Source of the DNA: an uncultured Clostridia bacterium
GTDB lineage: Bacteria > Bacillota > Clostridia > Christensenellales > Borkfalkiaceae
Direction: 5' to 3'
Assembly (NCBI GenBank): GCA_944362555.1
Contig: CALVTL010000003.1
Span: 1-64,000 of the forward strand
DNA length: 64,000 nucleotides
The notes under the pieces are model-generated. The model was not told the DNA's origin and searched no databases. It worked only from the letters and a program-made list of their open reading frames with translations. The position numbers and the translations under genes are program-made. Shown piece after piece: positions 55,811 to 63,914 of the stretch. How positions within the stretch are numbered: the stretch's first letter is position 1; every line of letters begins with the position of its first letter.

Positions 55811-56457
55811 AATTCGCCGTCCAGATCGAAGTTCTCATCCTCGTCGAAGGCGGCAAGTTTGGACACGGATACCTCGTACGCCGTCATGGTGACCTGCTCG
55901 GTCTCCGAAAGGCGCTTGACGTACTCCCTGCTCTGGATGCGCCCCGAGAGCGCCACCCTGTCCCCCACTTTGAGGTTCTGCACGAAGCGCGCGTTCCTGC
56001 CCCACGCGATGCAGGGGATGTAGTCGGACTTGTTATAGGCGCGGTTGACCGCGAGCAGCATATCGGCGATCTCACGGTTGAAGGGGGTGGTGCGGTAGAC
56101 GGGCGGCTTGCACAAATACCCCGAGAGCACGATGGAATTGGGGTTTGCCGTGGGCGCGGAGGCGAGGATCTCGCGCACGAACACGGTGAGCATGAGGCGC
56201 GACCTGCCCCCTTCCAGCTTGTTGTAGCTGCGGAACTGTCCCAGCGCGCACAGCGTGCCGCCCTTTACAAGGCTGTGCCCCTCGATGAGCCGTTCGGAGA
56301 CGGTGACGGGCAGCACGTCCGCCTGCCCCGAGAGGCGCATGACCCGCACGAAAAACTCGTAAAACCCCTCGCCGTACACCTCGTGAGAGAACGTCGCTTC
56401 CGAGACGATCTCCCCCATCAGAAACACTCTGTTGTTCTTTTCCAAAGCGTGATCCAT
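55768..56457 (-). CDS. SSB-like protein with two OB folds
   Basis: 229 residues. Two OB-fold halves in tandem: NRVFLMGEIVSEATFSHE and SIVLSGYLCKPPVYRTTP, the second with the SSB-like AVNRAYNKSDYIPCIAWG. This matches a clostridial SSB-like paralogue rather than the housekeeping ssb between rpsF and rpsR. The ATG at 56455-56457 has a GGAGG site at proper spacing; a TTG four codons upstream lies inside that site and is rejected. Confidence 0.85.
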   Translation of the reverse strand: MDHALEKNNRVFLMGEIVSEATFSHEVYGEGFYEFFVRVMRLSGQADVLPVTVSERLIEGHSLVKGGTLCALGQFRSYNKLEGGRSRLMLTVFVREILASAPTANPNSIVLSGYLCKPPVYRTTPFNREIADMLLAVNRAYNKSDYIPCIAWGRNARFVQNLKVGDRVALSGRIQSREYVKRLSETEQVTMTAYEVSVSKLAAFDEDENFDLDGEFNLYAAPAVHGING

Positions 56458-56586
56458 AGATACCTCCAAGTATTTCTATCCCGTTTTTCAATTTTGCGGC
56501 GATTTGCCCGCGGGCGCTTATTCCCGCGGACGTCTCTGCCTTTTGGCGCCTTCGGCTGCCACCGAAGGCGTACGAAACGCCTGCCG

Positions 56587-57357
56587 CTATTTATCCGCCT
56601 GCGGGTGCTGTCTGCCCGCGACGTCGATGGTGTAATTTTCATAATAGATGAGTTCACCGATGGGGACGAATTCAAACCCCTTGGCGCGCAGCGCGTCGAA
56701 GATGACGGGCAGCGCCTCGGCGGTGTGCAGTCCGTTGTTGTGGCAGAGGATGATGGAGCCCGCCTGCACGCGGGAAATGACGCGGCTTGCGATGTCCGCC
56801 GCGGACAAGTCCTTCCAGTCGAGAGAATCGACGTCCCACTGCACGGGCATGAGCCCCATGTCGCGGCTGGTGTCGATGAGCAGATCGTCGTAATCGCCGT
56901 ACGGGGGGCGGAACAGGGCGACATTCTTGCCCGTGACGGACGCGATCGCCTGCGAAGAACTTGTCAGTTCCGCGCGGATCTCCGCCTCCGACAGACGGGA
57001 CATATACGAATGCGTGGCGCTGTGCGTGCCCACTTCATGCCCCGCGTCCGACACCTTTTTGAGGTAGTCGGGGTGCTCCTCCGCCCAGAACTGCACCGTG
57101 AAGAAGGTGGCGCGCACCCCCGCCGAGGCAAGTGCGGAGAGGATGGCGTCCGTGTGCTCGGTGCCCCACGCGCAGTCGAAGGAGATGGCGATCTTGTTGT
57201 CCTCCCGCTCCACGCTGTAAACGGGCAGCGAGCGCGCCCCGCTGTTCCACACCTGCGCGGCGTCCGTCGCATAGGCGAGCCCGCTCCCCAGAAGGAGCGC
57301 CCCGCCGAGGAGCAGCGCCGTCAGCACAGACCTTAAACGTACCGTCACAAACCGCAT
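56587..57357 (-). CDS. NodB-family polysaccharide deacetylase, PdaB-like
   Basis: 256 residues. One N-terminal TM helix or signal anchor, then a NodB domain: ISFDCAWG (catalytic base and metal Asp), GTHSATHSY (HxxxH), FRPPYGDYD and CHNN at the end. The layout resembles PdaB of spore formers, which acts on spore peptidoglycan or surface glycans. The ATG at 57355-57357 has AGGGAA upstream; a 37-codon extension is rejected. Confidence 0.88.
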   Translation of the reverse strand: MRFVTVRLRSVLTALLLGGALLLGSGLAYATDAAQVWNSGARSLPVYSVEREDNKIAISFDCAWGTEHTDAILSALASAGVRATFFTVQFWAEEHPDYLKKVSDAGHEVGTHSATHSYMSRLSEAEIRAELTSSSQAIASVTGKNVALFRPPYGDYDDLLIDTSRDMGLMPVQWDVDSLDWKDLSAADIASRVISRVQAGSIILCHNNGLHTAEALPVIFDALRAKGFEFVPIGELIYYENYTIDVAGRQHPQADK

Positions 57358-57587
57358 CGCACATTCCCTATGATAAAATATTTTTCCGCGCGGGATATGG
57401 GAGAATGCAGCGGATACCGTCCCCTTTTGTCGAAAACGCCTGCCCACCGCCTTGGCGCCCCTTCCCACATTCTACCGTTATGCGCGCAAGGTACAGAATA
57501 TGCGCGGCGAAATATATGAAAAAACCTTCCCTGCGGGAAGATTTTGTGATATACTGATATTGCAGAACTTCAAACGGAGGCAAGGCG

Positions 57588-58190
57588 ATGACGCAGAAGG
57601 AACGCATGGAGGCGGGCAACTTGTACGACCCCGCCGACGAGGCAATTTTGAAAGAGCAAAAAGGGTGCGCGCACTTTTTGAAGGAGTACAATGCGCTGGG
57701 GCAGGGCGACGAGGCGGAAATGCAGGCGCTGCTTGAAAAAATGTTCGCGGAGTGCGGCGAGGGGGTCTATCTCCAACCACCCTTTTATGCGAATTGGGCG
57801 GGCAGGAACGTGCACGTCGGCGACAACGTGTACGCAAATTTCAACCTGACGCTCGTGGACGACGCGCACATCTACATCGGCGAACGCACGATGATCGCGC
57901 CCAACGTGACCATCACGACGGCGACGCACCCCGTCTCCCCCCGCCTGCGCGCGCGGGGCATCCAATACAACAAGGACGTGCATATCGGGCGCAACGTGTG
58001 GATCGGCGCGGGGGCGATCGTTCTGCCCGGCGTGACCATCGGCGACAACTCCGTCATCGGCGCGGGCGCCGTGGTGAACAAGGACATCCCCGCGAACGTG
58101 GTCGCCGCGGGCGTGCCCTGCCGCGTCCTGCGCCCCATCGGCGAGCACGACGAACGCTTCTTCGACCACACCCGCCCCGTCGATCTATGA
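57588..58190 (+). CDS. Maltose/galactoside O-acetyltransferase-like hexapeptide protein
   Basis: 200 residues. An N-terminal helical cap (MTQKERMEAGNLYDPAD) and a left-handed beta-helix with hexapeptide repeats; catalytic His in TTATHPVS. It matches LacA/Maa-type acetyl-CoA acetyltransferases; the acceptor sugar is unknown. GGAGG lies eight bases before the ATG. The -10 box is TATACT with TGA before it, and CTTCCCTGCGGGAAG just upstream may be an operator. Confidence 0.92.
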   Translation: MTQKERMEAGNLYDPADEAILKEQKGCAHFLKEYNALGQGDEAEMQALLEKMFAECGEGVYLQPPFYANWAGRNVHVGDNVYANFNLTLVDDAHIYIGERTMIAPNVTITTATHPVSPRLRARGIQYNKDVHIGRNVWIGAGAIVLPGVTIGDNSVIGAGAVVNKDIPANVVAAGVPCRVLRPIGEHDERFFDHTRPVDL

Positions 58191-58269
58191 CCCTCGGGCG
58201 GCGGAAGGCGGCGCGATCACGCAACACGTCCCCCTGCTTGCCGCCTTTGAGGGCGAGAACGGGGCAATG

Positions 58270-58311
58270 TGTGTGGAGCGCGGGCGTCCTTTGACGCCCG
58301 CGCTCCACACA
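58270..58311. terminator. Perfect hairpin between convergent genes
   Basis: A 19-bp perfect stem beginning TGTGTGGAGCGCGGGCGTC, loop CTTT, without a clear T-run. It is probably a shared terminator. Confidence 0.6.
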
Positions 58312-58322
58312 CAATAATGTGA

Positions 58323-58562
58323 TCATTCTTCCGAAGTCTGATCTTGAAGACGGTGCACCATAAAACGGTACGCTTTGATGCGATTCCGTGTCCAACGGAT
58401 GATTTTGACCCGTCCGCTCGCCCAACGGTAGATGACGTACTCCATTTCAAACGAAACACGCATCAGGCGGCTTGTCCTGCTCTCCCGCTCGATCTCCTCC
58501 CGATATTTTTCTGTAACCCGCTCTAAAATATCGTCCGCAAGTTCTTTTCTGTGTGTTTTCAT
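58323..58562 (-). CDS. Small basic protein of unknown function, divergent from XRE regulator
   Basis: 79 residues (MKTHRKELADDILERVTEKY...), rich in Arg/Lys/Glu, no TM. Unrecognised. GGGG about 10 bases before the ATG. A near-consensus promoter whose spacer holds operator O1, the likely site of the neighbouring XRE protein. It could be half of a small regulatory or toxin-antitoxin-like pair, but no toxin motif is visible. Confidence 0.7.
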   Translation of the reverse strand: MKTHRKELADDILERVTEKYREEIERESRTSRLMRVSFEMEYVIYRWASGRVKIIRWTRNRIKAYRFMVHRLQDQTSEE

Positions 58563-58615
58563 ACATTTTCCCCTTTCCTCCCGCTTGGGAGGATTTTTAA
58601 TTTCCCTTGCAGTAA

Positions 58616-58672
58616 ATTATATATTAGGCATTGCCTAAATGTCAAGCGATATTAGGCAATGCTTAATATGAT
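58616..58672. promoter_or_regulatory. Divergent promoters with twin palindromic operators
   Basis: Minus promoter: TTGACA (58640-58645), 18 bp, TATAAT (58616-58621). O1 TTAGGCATTGCCTAA (58624-58638), a perfect palindrome, fills its spacer. O2 TTAGGCAATGCTTAA (58652-58666), one mismatch, abuts the plus -10 box TATGAT (58667-58672). Centres are 28 bp apart. Confidence 0.75.
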
Positions 58673-58678
58673 AGAGGC

Positions 58679-58897
58679 ATGGAACGCACTTTGGACGAAC
58701 ATATCACCGAAAATCTGCGGCGGGAAATTGAACAAAGCGGCAGAAAAAAGAGGGAGATCGCAGAGGCGATCGGCGTACGCCCTGCAACGGTCTCTCAATA
58801 CTGCTCGGGTAGGGCGCAGCCCTCGCTCTCCACGCTCGCCAAATTGTGCCGTTTTTTGGACTGCTCGGCGGATGACATTTTGGGGATCGGGCGCTGA
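58679..58897 (+). CDS. XRE-family HTH transcriptional regulator
   Basis: 72 residues, essentially one HTH_3 domain (KKREIAEAIGVRPATVSQY then PSLSTLAKLCRFLDCSADD). It probably binds the twin TTAGGCA palindromes upstream and controls itself and the divergent 79-residue gene. The ATG is six bases after the -10 box, so a leaderless message is predicted. Confidence 0.9.
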   Translation: MERTLDEHITENLRREIEQSGRKKREIAEAIGVRPATVSQYCSGRAQPSLSTLAKLCRFLDCSADDILGIGR

Positions 58898-58942
58898 ACT
58901 TTTGCCCTGCCGGACATTGCACTGCAAAAACTGCTCACCTGC

Positions 58943-58980
58943 AATGGGGGGCGCGCGTCTTTCGACGCGCGCCCCCCATT
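58943..58980. terminator. Perfect hairpin after the XRE gene
   Basis: A 17-bp perfect stem AATGGGGGGCGCGCGTC with its complement, loop TTTC; no T-run follows. Confidence 0.5.
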
Positions 58981-59029
58981 AGCTCATGCGGAAATTCAAT
59001 TTTCTTGCCGTTCCCCTCATCACCGCCTT

Positions 59030-59375
59030 CGGCACTCCCCGCCACATACACGGGGGATGTCGCGAAGTGACCGAGAGATCGTTCCCTGCTTTTTGACGAT
59101 CCCCCCTTTGCACAAGGGGAGCAAGAATAAACGCGCGGCTCACCCCCGAGGGGGAAGGCTTTCATCCCCCCCCGCTCTCCGTCACTTGCGAGGAGATCCC
59201 TCACACACAAGTGAGCGCTTTTTTCAAAGCGCTCACTTGTGGTTCGGGATGACGTGGGGAAAAAGCGTTCTTGCCTGTGAGCCCCCTCACGCATGAGCAC
59301 ACGCGCCAAACGGCGCGTGTGCTCATGGTTCGGGATGACGTAGGGAAAAAGCGCTCTTGCCTGTGAGCCCCCACA
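59030..59375 (+). repeat. Intergenic repeats: CTCATC unit and two GGTTCGGGATGACG hairpin elements
   Basis: 59190-59262 holds ACAAGTGAGCGCT...AGCGCTCACTTGT between GAGATCCCTCACAC and GGTTCGGGATGACG. 59281-59345 holds GAGCACACGCGCC...GGCGCGTGTGCTC before a second GGTTCGGGATGACG. Both are followed by GGGAAAAAGCG.TCTTGCCTGT. A CCCCCGAGGGGGAAGGC unit lies at 59142-59160. Confidence 0.65.
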
Positions 59376-59384
59376 AAAAAAACG

Positions 59385-59660
59385 GACACCATGTTCGAAC
59401 GGATCGCAAAGCTGCCGCGCCGTCAACAGGCACCATGTCCGAGATCGGGCGGAAACTCACGTTGCCCCCTCCGCAAAAAAGGCGAATACCATGTTCAAAC
59501 GACCTGCAAAGCTGCCGCGCCGCCGGAGGGCACCATGTCCGAGGCAGGGCGAAAACTCACGATGGACGGCGATAGCAAGTACAAGGCGGAGCGAAAATTC
59601 CAGATGGGCGGCGGTACCATGTACGGGGCGGAGCGAAAGCGCAGCCGCACAAATATAATG
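59385..59660 (+). repeat. Tandem ACCATGT repeats, 101-bp duplication
   Basis: Units start with ACCATGTTCGAACG (59388), ACCATGTCCGAG (about 59433), ACCATGTTCAAACG (59489), ACCATGTCCGAGG (about 59534) and ACCATGTACGGGG (about 59617). The first pair is repeated as the second pair with a period of about 101 bp. The units resemble ribosome site plus ATG but carry no conserved long frame. Confidence 0.65.
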
Positions 59661-59689
59661 GCAGCAACTCCCCCATCGGGCGCAAAAAT

Positions 59690-60421
59690 TCAGCCGTCCT
59701 TCTTCCCGAAGGGGAATTTATCCTCCACGCTTGTGACGGTGAGTGCATAGACGGCGGCTGCGCCCGCGCGGCGGAGCGCCGAGGCGAGCTCGTCCACCGT
59801 GGCGCCCGTCGTATAGGTATCGTCGATGATGACGACCGCCCTGCCGCGCACCTCCTTGCGCAGGCGGATATGAAAGCAGCCCGCGAGATTTTTCTCGCGT
59901 TCGTGGCGGGTGAGCGACTTCTGCGCCGCCGTCTCCCGCTGTTTGACGGCTGCCTGCACGACGGGCACGCCCGTGAGGCGGGAGAGCTCCTTGGCAAGCC
60001 GCAGCGTCTGATCGAACCCGCGCTTTTTCAGGGCGCGCGCCGTCATGGGAACGGGGATGAGCGCATCCGCCGCGGGGAACGCCCGCAAAATGGGCGCCAG
60101 CTCTTCGGCGAAGGTGATGGCGAGCCACCGCTCGCCCCGCTTGAAGGTGCGCACCAGCCGCGCGGCGTCGCCCTCGTGCAGAAAGCAGGAACGCACCGCG
60201 TCGGGGACGGGGCGGCGCTGTTTGCACGCAGCACATACCCCCTCCTCGCGCACGCGGCGGCCGCAGACGGGGCAGAATTTGCGGATGTACGGGAGCCTCT
60301 TTTTGCACGCCGCGCAGATGCGCTCGCCGCCGAACACCTCCCTGCCGCACACGTCGCAGGTGAAGTTATGGGAATGGTCGAGCGCGTCCCACCGCTCGCG
60401 CAGCCAGATAAAGAACCTCAT
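59690..60421 (-). CDS. comFC: ComFC-like phosphoribosyltransferase-fold protein
   Basis: 243 residues. Two N-terminal zinc knuckles (CDVCGREV...CAACKKR and CPVCGRRV...CAACKQR) and a C-terminal type I PRTase domain with the PRPP loop IIDDTYTTGAT. ComFC is required for DNA uptake in naturally competent bacteria and is conserved in others. The ATG at 60419-60421 has AGAGGGG upstream. Confidence 0.93.
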   Translation of the reverse strand: MRFFIWLRERWDALDHSHNFTCDVCGREVFGGERICAACKKRLPYIRKFCPVCGRRVREEGVCAACKQRRPVPDAVRSCFLHEGDAARLVRTFKRGERWLAITFAEELAPILRAFPAADALIPVPMTARALKKRGFDQTLRLAKELSRLTGVPVVQAAVKQRETAAQKSLTRHEREKNLAGCFHIRLRKEVRGRAVVIIDDTYTTGATVDELASALRRAGAAAVYALTVTSVEDKFPFGKKDG

Positions 60422-60433
60422 CGTTTCCCCTCT

Positions 60434-60490
60434 GCGCGCCCGTACGGGCGCGCAACAGCACGGCGGCGGGCGCATCAAGCGCCCGCCGCC
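60434..60490. other. Two GC palindromes between zinc-ribbon gene and comFC
   Basis: GCGCGCCCGTACGGGCGCGC (60434-60453) is a perfect 20-bp palindrome. GGCGGCGGGCGC pairs with its complement at 60479-60490. No T-run. Confidence 0.6.
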
Positions 60491-60510
60491 CCTCCGCGCA
60501 CAGCGCGCGA

Positions 60511-61005
60511 TCAGAAATCGTCGTCCTCTTTTTCTTCGTCGTCCTCGTCGTCCTCGTCGTCGCCGAGCGCATAGATGTCGTCGCCCGTGACGTACTCCAT
60601 GTCCTCTTCGTCCGAGCCGACGTATTCGTCCTCTTCGGCGTCTTCCTCCGCCTCTTCCTCGAGCTCGCCCGCCATCGCCTCGTCCAGCTCGCCCATCTCC
60701 TGGTCGAGATCGGCGTCGGTGTCGTCGTCGAGGTATTCGCGCCATTCGTCGTCCTCGTCGGGATCGGGCTCCTCTTCCTCGTACTCCGCCTTCTTGCGGC
60801 ACTCCTCGCACATTTTTTCGCCGGGGCGCATCATATTTTCGCCGCAGACGGGGCAGAGTTCGGTTTCCGCCTCCTCATCCGCCTCTTCGAGATCGATGTC
60901 CGTCGTGAGCCCCTTCATCTCTTTGAGACAGACGTCGCAGTACTCCTGTTTTTCCGCGTCGATATAGTTGAGTTCGCAGCGCGGACACTTGATGTAACGA
61001 ACCAT
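60511..61005 (-). CDS. Zinc-ribbon protein with long acidic tail
   Basis: 164 residues. Two zinc-ribbon pairs (CPRCELNY...CDVC and CPVCGENM...CEEC), then about 90 residues dominated by Asp and Glu. No enzyme domain. The start MVRYIKCPRC at 61003-61005 has GGAGG upstream. It is probably co-transcribed with comFC. The acidic tail could mimic nucleic acid or bind basic proteins; this is inference. Confidence 0.85.
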   Translation of the reverse strand: MVRYIKCPRCELNYIDAEKQEYCDVCLKEMKGLTTDIDLEEADEEAETELCPVCGENMMRPGEKMCEECRKKAEYEEEEPDPDEDDEWREYLDDDTDADLDQEMGELDEAMAGELEEEAEEDAEEDEYVGSDEEDMEYVTGDDIYALGDDEDDEDDEEKEDDDF

Positions 61006-61162
61006 GGTTTCCCTCCTTTGTGCCTTCGGCGGACGCACCCGCCCGCGCAGGCTAATAAATTATATTAGGAATCTGTTTTTTTGTAAACCGTTTTCTCATA
61101 GGTTTTGCAAAAAAATCAGCGGAATATACAAAATTTTTGCGGAAACTTCGCCCGACGCTTAA

Positions 61163-61200
61163 AGAAAAGAAAATGACCCCGCGTTTTAAGCGGGGTCATA
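61163..61200 (-). terminator. Terminator of the large lipoprotein gene
   Basis: Minus-strand stem TGACCCCGC / GCGGGGTCA followed by TTTTCTTTTC. Confidence 0.8.
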
Positions 61201-61203
61201 CTG

Positions 61204-63735
61204 TTATTCGTTGTCCTTTTTCTCCCCGGAAGGCGCTTCGGCGGGAGCCTCTGCGACCTCTTCGGCGGGAGCTTGGGCAGCCTCTGCCGCCTCCTCTGCG
61301 GGAGCAGCCTCCGCAGCAGCCTCGGCGGGCGTTTCTTCGGCGGGCGCTTCTTCCGCGGGAGCTTCCTCGGCAGTTTCTTCAACAGGCGCCTCGGATTCCG
61401 TCAGCGCCTCCTCGGCGGGCGTCTCTGCGGCGTCCTCCTCGGCGGGGGTGAGCGTCTCGTTGACGCTCTCCGCCTGCGTGTAGACGTCCACATCCTTGTC
61501 GTCCGTCGTATCGACCGCCATGCGCTCGGGTGCAGGCGCGCCCTGCTTGTTCTTTGCGCGCAGGGTGAGGATGACCGCAAGCGCCGCGCCGATGACCACG
61601 ACGCCGATGCCGACGCCGATGAGCGCCCACGCCCATGCGGGCAGCCCCTCGTCCTCCTCCGTCTCGGTATAGCGCTCGAGGGAGTTCTGCCAATAGTCGG
61701 CATACATCTCCTCGTCGTCCTCCGTCATGACGCCCAGAAGGCGGGTGAAGTAGGAGAGCTGCGACGTGGCGAGATACCCTTCGCCCAGCGCCGCCTTTGC
61801 GTCCTCGCTCGTGCCCTCGGTGAACGCCTCGAACTCCTTCTGCTCGTCCTCGCTGTAGAGGTAGGTATTGCGCTTGCCGTAGTCCTCTGCCTCGGCGATG
61901 TTGTCGTAGAACTGCTGCGTCTCGCCCGTGTAGAAGAAGTAGCGCAGCGCGGAGGAGAGCTTGGAATCGCCGTCATCGGAGAGCTTGGCGAGATACCCGT
62001 CCTCCTCGTCCGTCATCTTGCCGTAGAGCTCGTTGAACTCCTCGAGCTCGGCGTTGTTTTTGAGCCCGTTCTCCCCGTTCAGATCGACCGTCCAGAGATA
62101 GGTATACGCCGTCTCGGTGAACGTCTCGGCATTCGCATAGAACAGGACGCCGTCCAGCACCTCGTAATTATACCAGCCCGAGACGTGCTCGACGTTGAGG
62201 ACGCGCACGGGGCGGTAGGCGGCATTGTCCGTATCCGCGGGGGTAAGTGTGCGGTAATCTTCCACCGTGCCGTTGTAGACGGCGCGCTCGACGGAGAGAC
62301 CGTTGTCCGTCGTGCAGGTGTAGTACACATAGTCGTACGTCTCATCCGACGCAGCATCGAGCCCCACGAGCACGGCGTCCGTCGCGCCCTTGGCGATGCG
62401 CAGGCTGGTGGGATCGCTCTCCGAACCGATGCGCGCCTTGGTGCCCTTGCCGTCGTTGACGACGTCCACGCGGCGGATCTCGCCCGCGTCATTGACATAG
62501 AGATAGTGGTGAACGCCGCTGCCTTCGTCCGAGGTGAACTCCTCGCGGTAGAAGTACGCCGTCGCCGAGGCGTTGGAGGTATCCGTCGCGCCCGCGACCA
62601 CTTCCAGCGCGCCCGAGGCGCTCTGTCCCGCGCCCGTTCCGTAGGCGGTGTTGCCCGTCACGGCGTTCCAGCCCTCCCCGTCGATGTCCTCGGCAGCGAG
62701 GTAGTAGAGCTCGCCCGACGTCCCCACCGAGCTGCCCGAGGCGGGCTGGGCGGTGCGGGTGAAGTAGATGCCGCCGTTCGAGTACGATTGCAGCGTGTAG
62801 GTGTATCTGCGCAGGCTGCGGTTGTCGTTCTCCGTGCCCGCGTTCTCCACGTCGTGGTTGAATTGGGTGACGGGGTCGTTGATGCTCACGCCGTCCAGAA
62901 CGAGCTCGCCGAGGTTGTAGTAGGGTTCTTCGCCCTCGTTCTCCTCCTCCATCCACGTCTCGTCCCAGGTGTAGTCATAGGGCGCTTCGGTGGCGTCGGC
63001 GCGCACGCGGTAGATCTGGTTGTAGTCCATGGCGACGGGCGCGTCCGAATCCTGCTTGTCCGTCACCGTCATCGTATAGTAGATATAGGGGTCGGTCTTG
63101 TCCGAGCTGTTCAGCGCATACGTCTCGACGCTGCGCGCGAGCTCGGTGCGGGTATCCGTCGCCGTGTTGTAGGAATAGAGCGTCTCGTTGAGCTCATAGA
63201 CGACGTACACCGTGTTCCCCTCGCCCGCCTGCACGAAGCGGTAGAGCGCCGCGTTGTCGGAGATGCGGAAGTAGTCCTGCCTGTCCGAGCCGTCCAGCCG
63301 CACGCTCTTGAAGTCGAGGTAGGTGTTGTCCACCGTACCGCTCGTGTTGGCGACGTTGTTGGGGGTGGCGTAGTAGATGCGGTCGCCGTAAATGAAGATG
63401 CCCGACGTGTAGTCCGCCGCGACCATCAGCGAGGGGATGACCGTCTCTGCCTCGTTCTTGCCCGCCTTGACGTCCGCCATCCTGGCGCGCATGAGCGCGC
63501 CCTTGACGGGCGTTCCGTAGGTGTTGTCGGACGTGTACGCCCCGACGCCGTTGATGAAGTAAACGTACTCCCCCTTCTGCACGACGAAGCCGCCCTGCGA
63601 GCTGACTTCGGCGTCCGCCGCGGGATTGTTTTCAAGCGGCGTGAAGGAATATCCGCAGGCGGACATCGCCGCCGCGGAGACCGCCAGCGTTGCGGCAGTC
63701 GTGATGACACAGATTTTTTTGAATACTTTGCGCAT
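61204..63735 (-). CDS. Large lipoprotein with C-terminal TM and Ala/Glu-rich tail
   Basis: 843 residues. A lipobox-like end to the signal peptide (AAMSACGYS, Cys near 27). About 650 residues contain repeated YVYFINGV, RIYYAT and GELYYLAAE-like strands, suggesting a DUF5050-like beta-propeller. A TM helix (about 703-730) follows, then a tail of PAEEA-type repeats. Lipid anchor and C-terminal TM would tether both ends. If the TM exits inward, the tail is cytoplasmic. Function unknown. The start has GAGG upstream. Confidence 0.8.
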   Translation of the reverse strand: MRKVFKKICVITTAATLAVSAAAMSACGYSFTPLENNPAADAEVSSQGGFVVQKGEYVYFINGVGAYTSDNTYGTPVKGALMRARMADVKAGKNEAETVIPSLMVAADYTSGIFIYGDRIYYATPNNVANTSGTVDNTYLDFKSVRLDGSDRQDYFRISDNAALYRFVQAGEGNTVYVVYELNETLYSYNTATDTRTELARSVETYALNSSDKTDPYIYYTMTVTDKQDSDAPVAMDYNQIYRVRADATEAPYDYTWDETWMEEENEGEEPYYNLGELVLDGVSINDPVTQFNHDVENAGTENDNRSLRRYTYTLQSYSNGGIYFTRTAQPASGSSVGTSGELYYLAAEDIDGEGWNAVTGNTAYGTGAGQSASGALEVVAGATDTSNASATAYFYREEFTSDEGSGVHHYLYVNDAGEIRRVDVVNDGKGTKARIGSESDPTSLRIAKGATDAVLVGLDAASDETYDYVYYTCTTDNGLSVERAVYNGTVEDYRTLTPADTDNAAYRPVRVLNVEHVSGWYNYEVLDGVLFYANAETFTETAYTYLWTVDLNGENGLKNNAELEEFNELYGKMTDEEDGYLAKLSDDGDSKLSSALRYFFYTGETQQFYDNIAEAEDYGKRNTYLYSEDEQKEFEAFTEGTSEDAKAALGEGYLATSQLSYFTRLLGVMTEDDEEMYADYWQNSLERYTETEEDEGLPAWAWALIGVGIGVVVIGAALAVILTLRAKNKQGAPAPERMAVDTTDDKDVDVYTQAESVNETLTPAEEDAAETPAEEALTESEAPVEETAEEAPAEEAPAEETPAEAAAEAAPAEEAAEAAQAPAEEVAEAPAEAPSGEKKDNE

Positions 63736-63824
63736 GAACTTGTCCTCGGATCGCCGTGGGATGCGGGCACGGGCTCGCCCGCAGGCAATTCCGTGCACGA
63801 TCTCGTTCTAACGATACGCTATTC

Positions 63825-63853
63825 ATTATATACTAAAACAGGGCTTTTTGCAA
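63825..63853 (-). promoter_or_regulatory. Lipoprotein gene promoter
   Basis: Minus strand TTGCAA (63848-63853), 17 bp, TATAAT (63825-63830); leader of about 83 nt. Confidence 0.65.
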
Positions 63854-63914
63854 TCAAAAACCCGCGCCGCAGGCGCTTTTCTTTGAGAAAATTTGCAGAA
63901 AAAGGGATAAAAGT

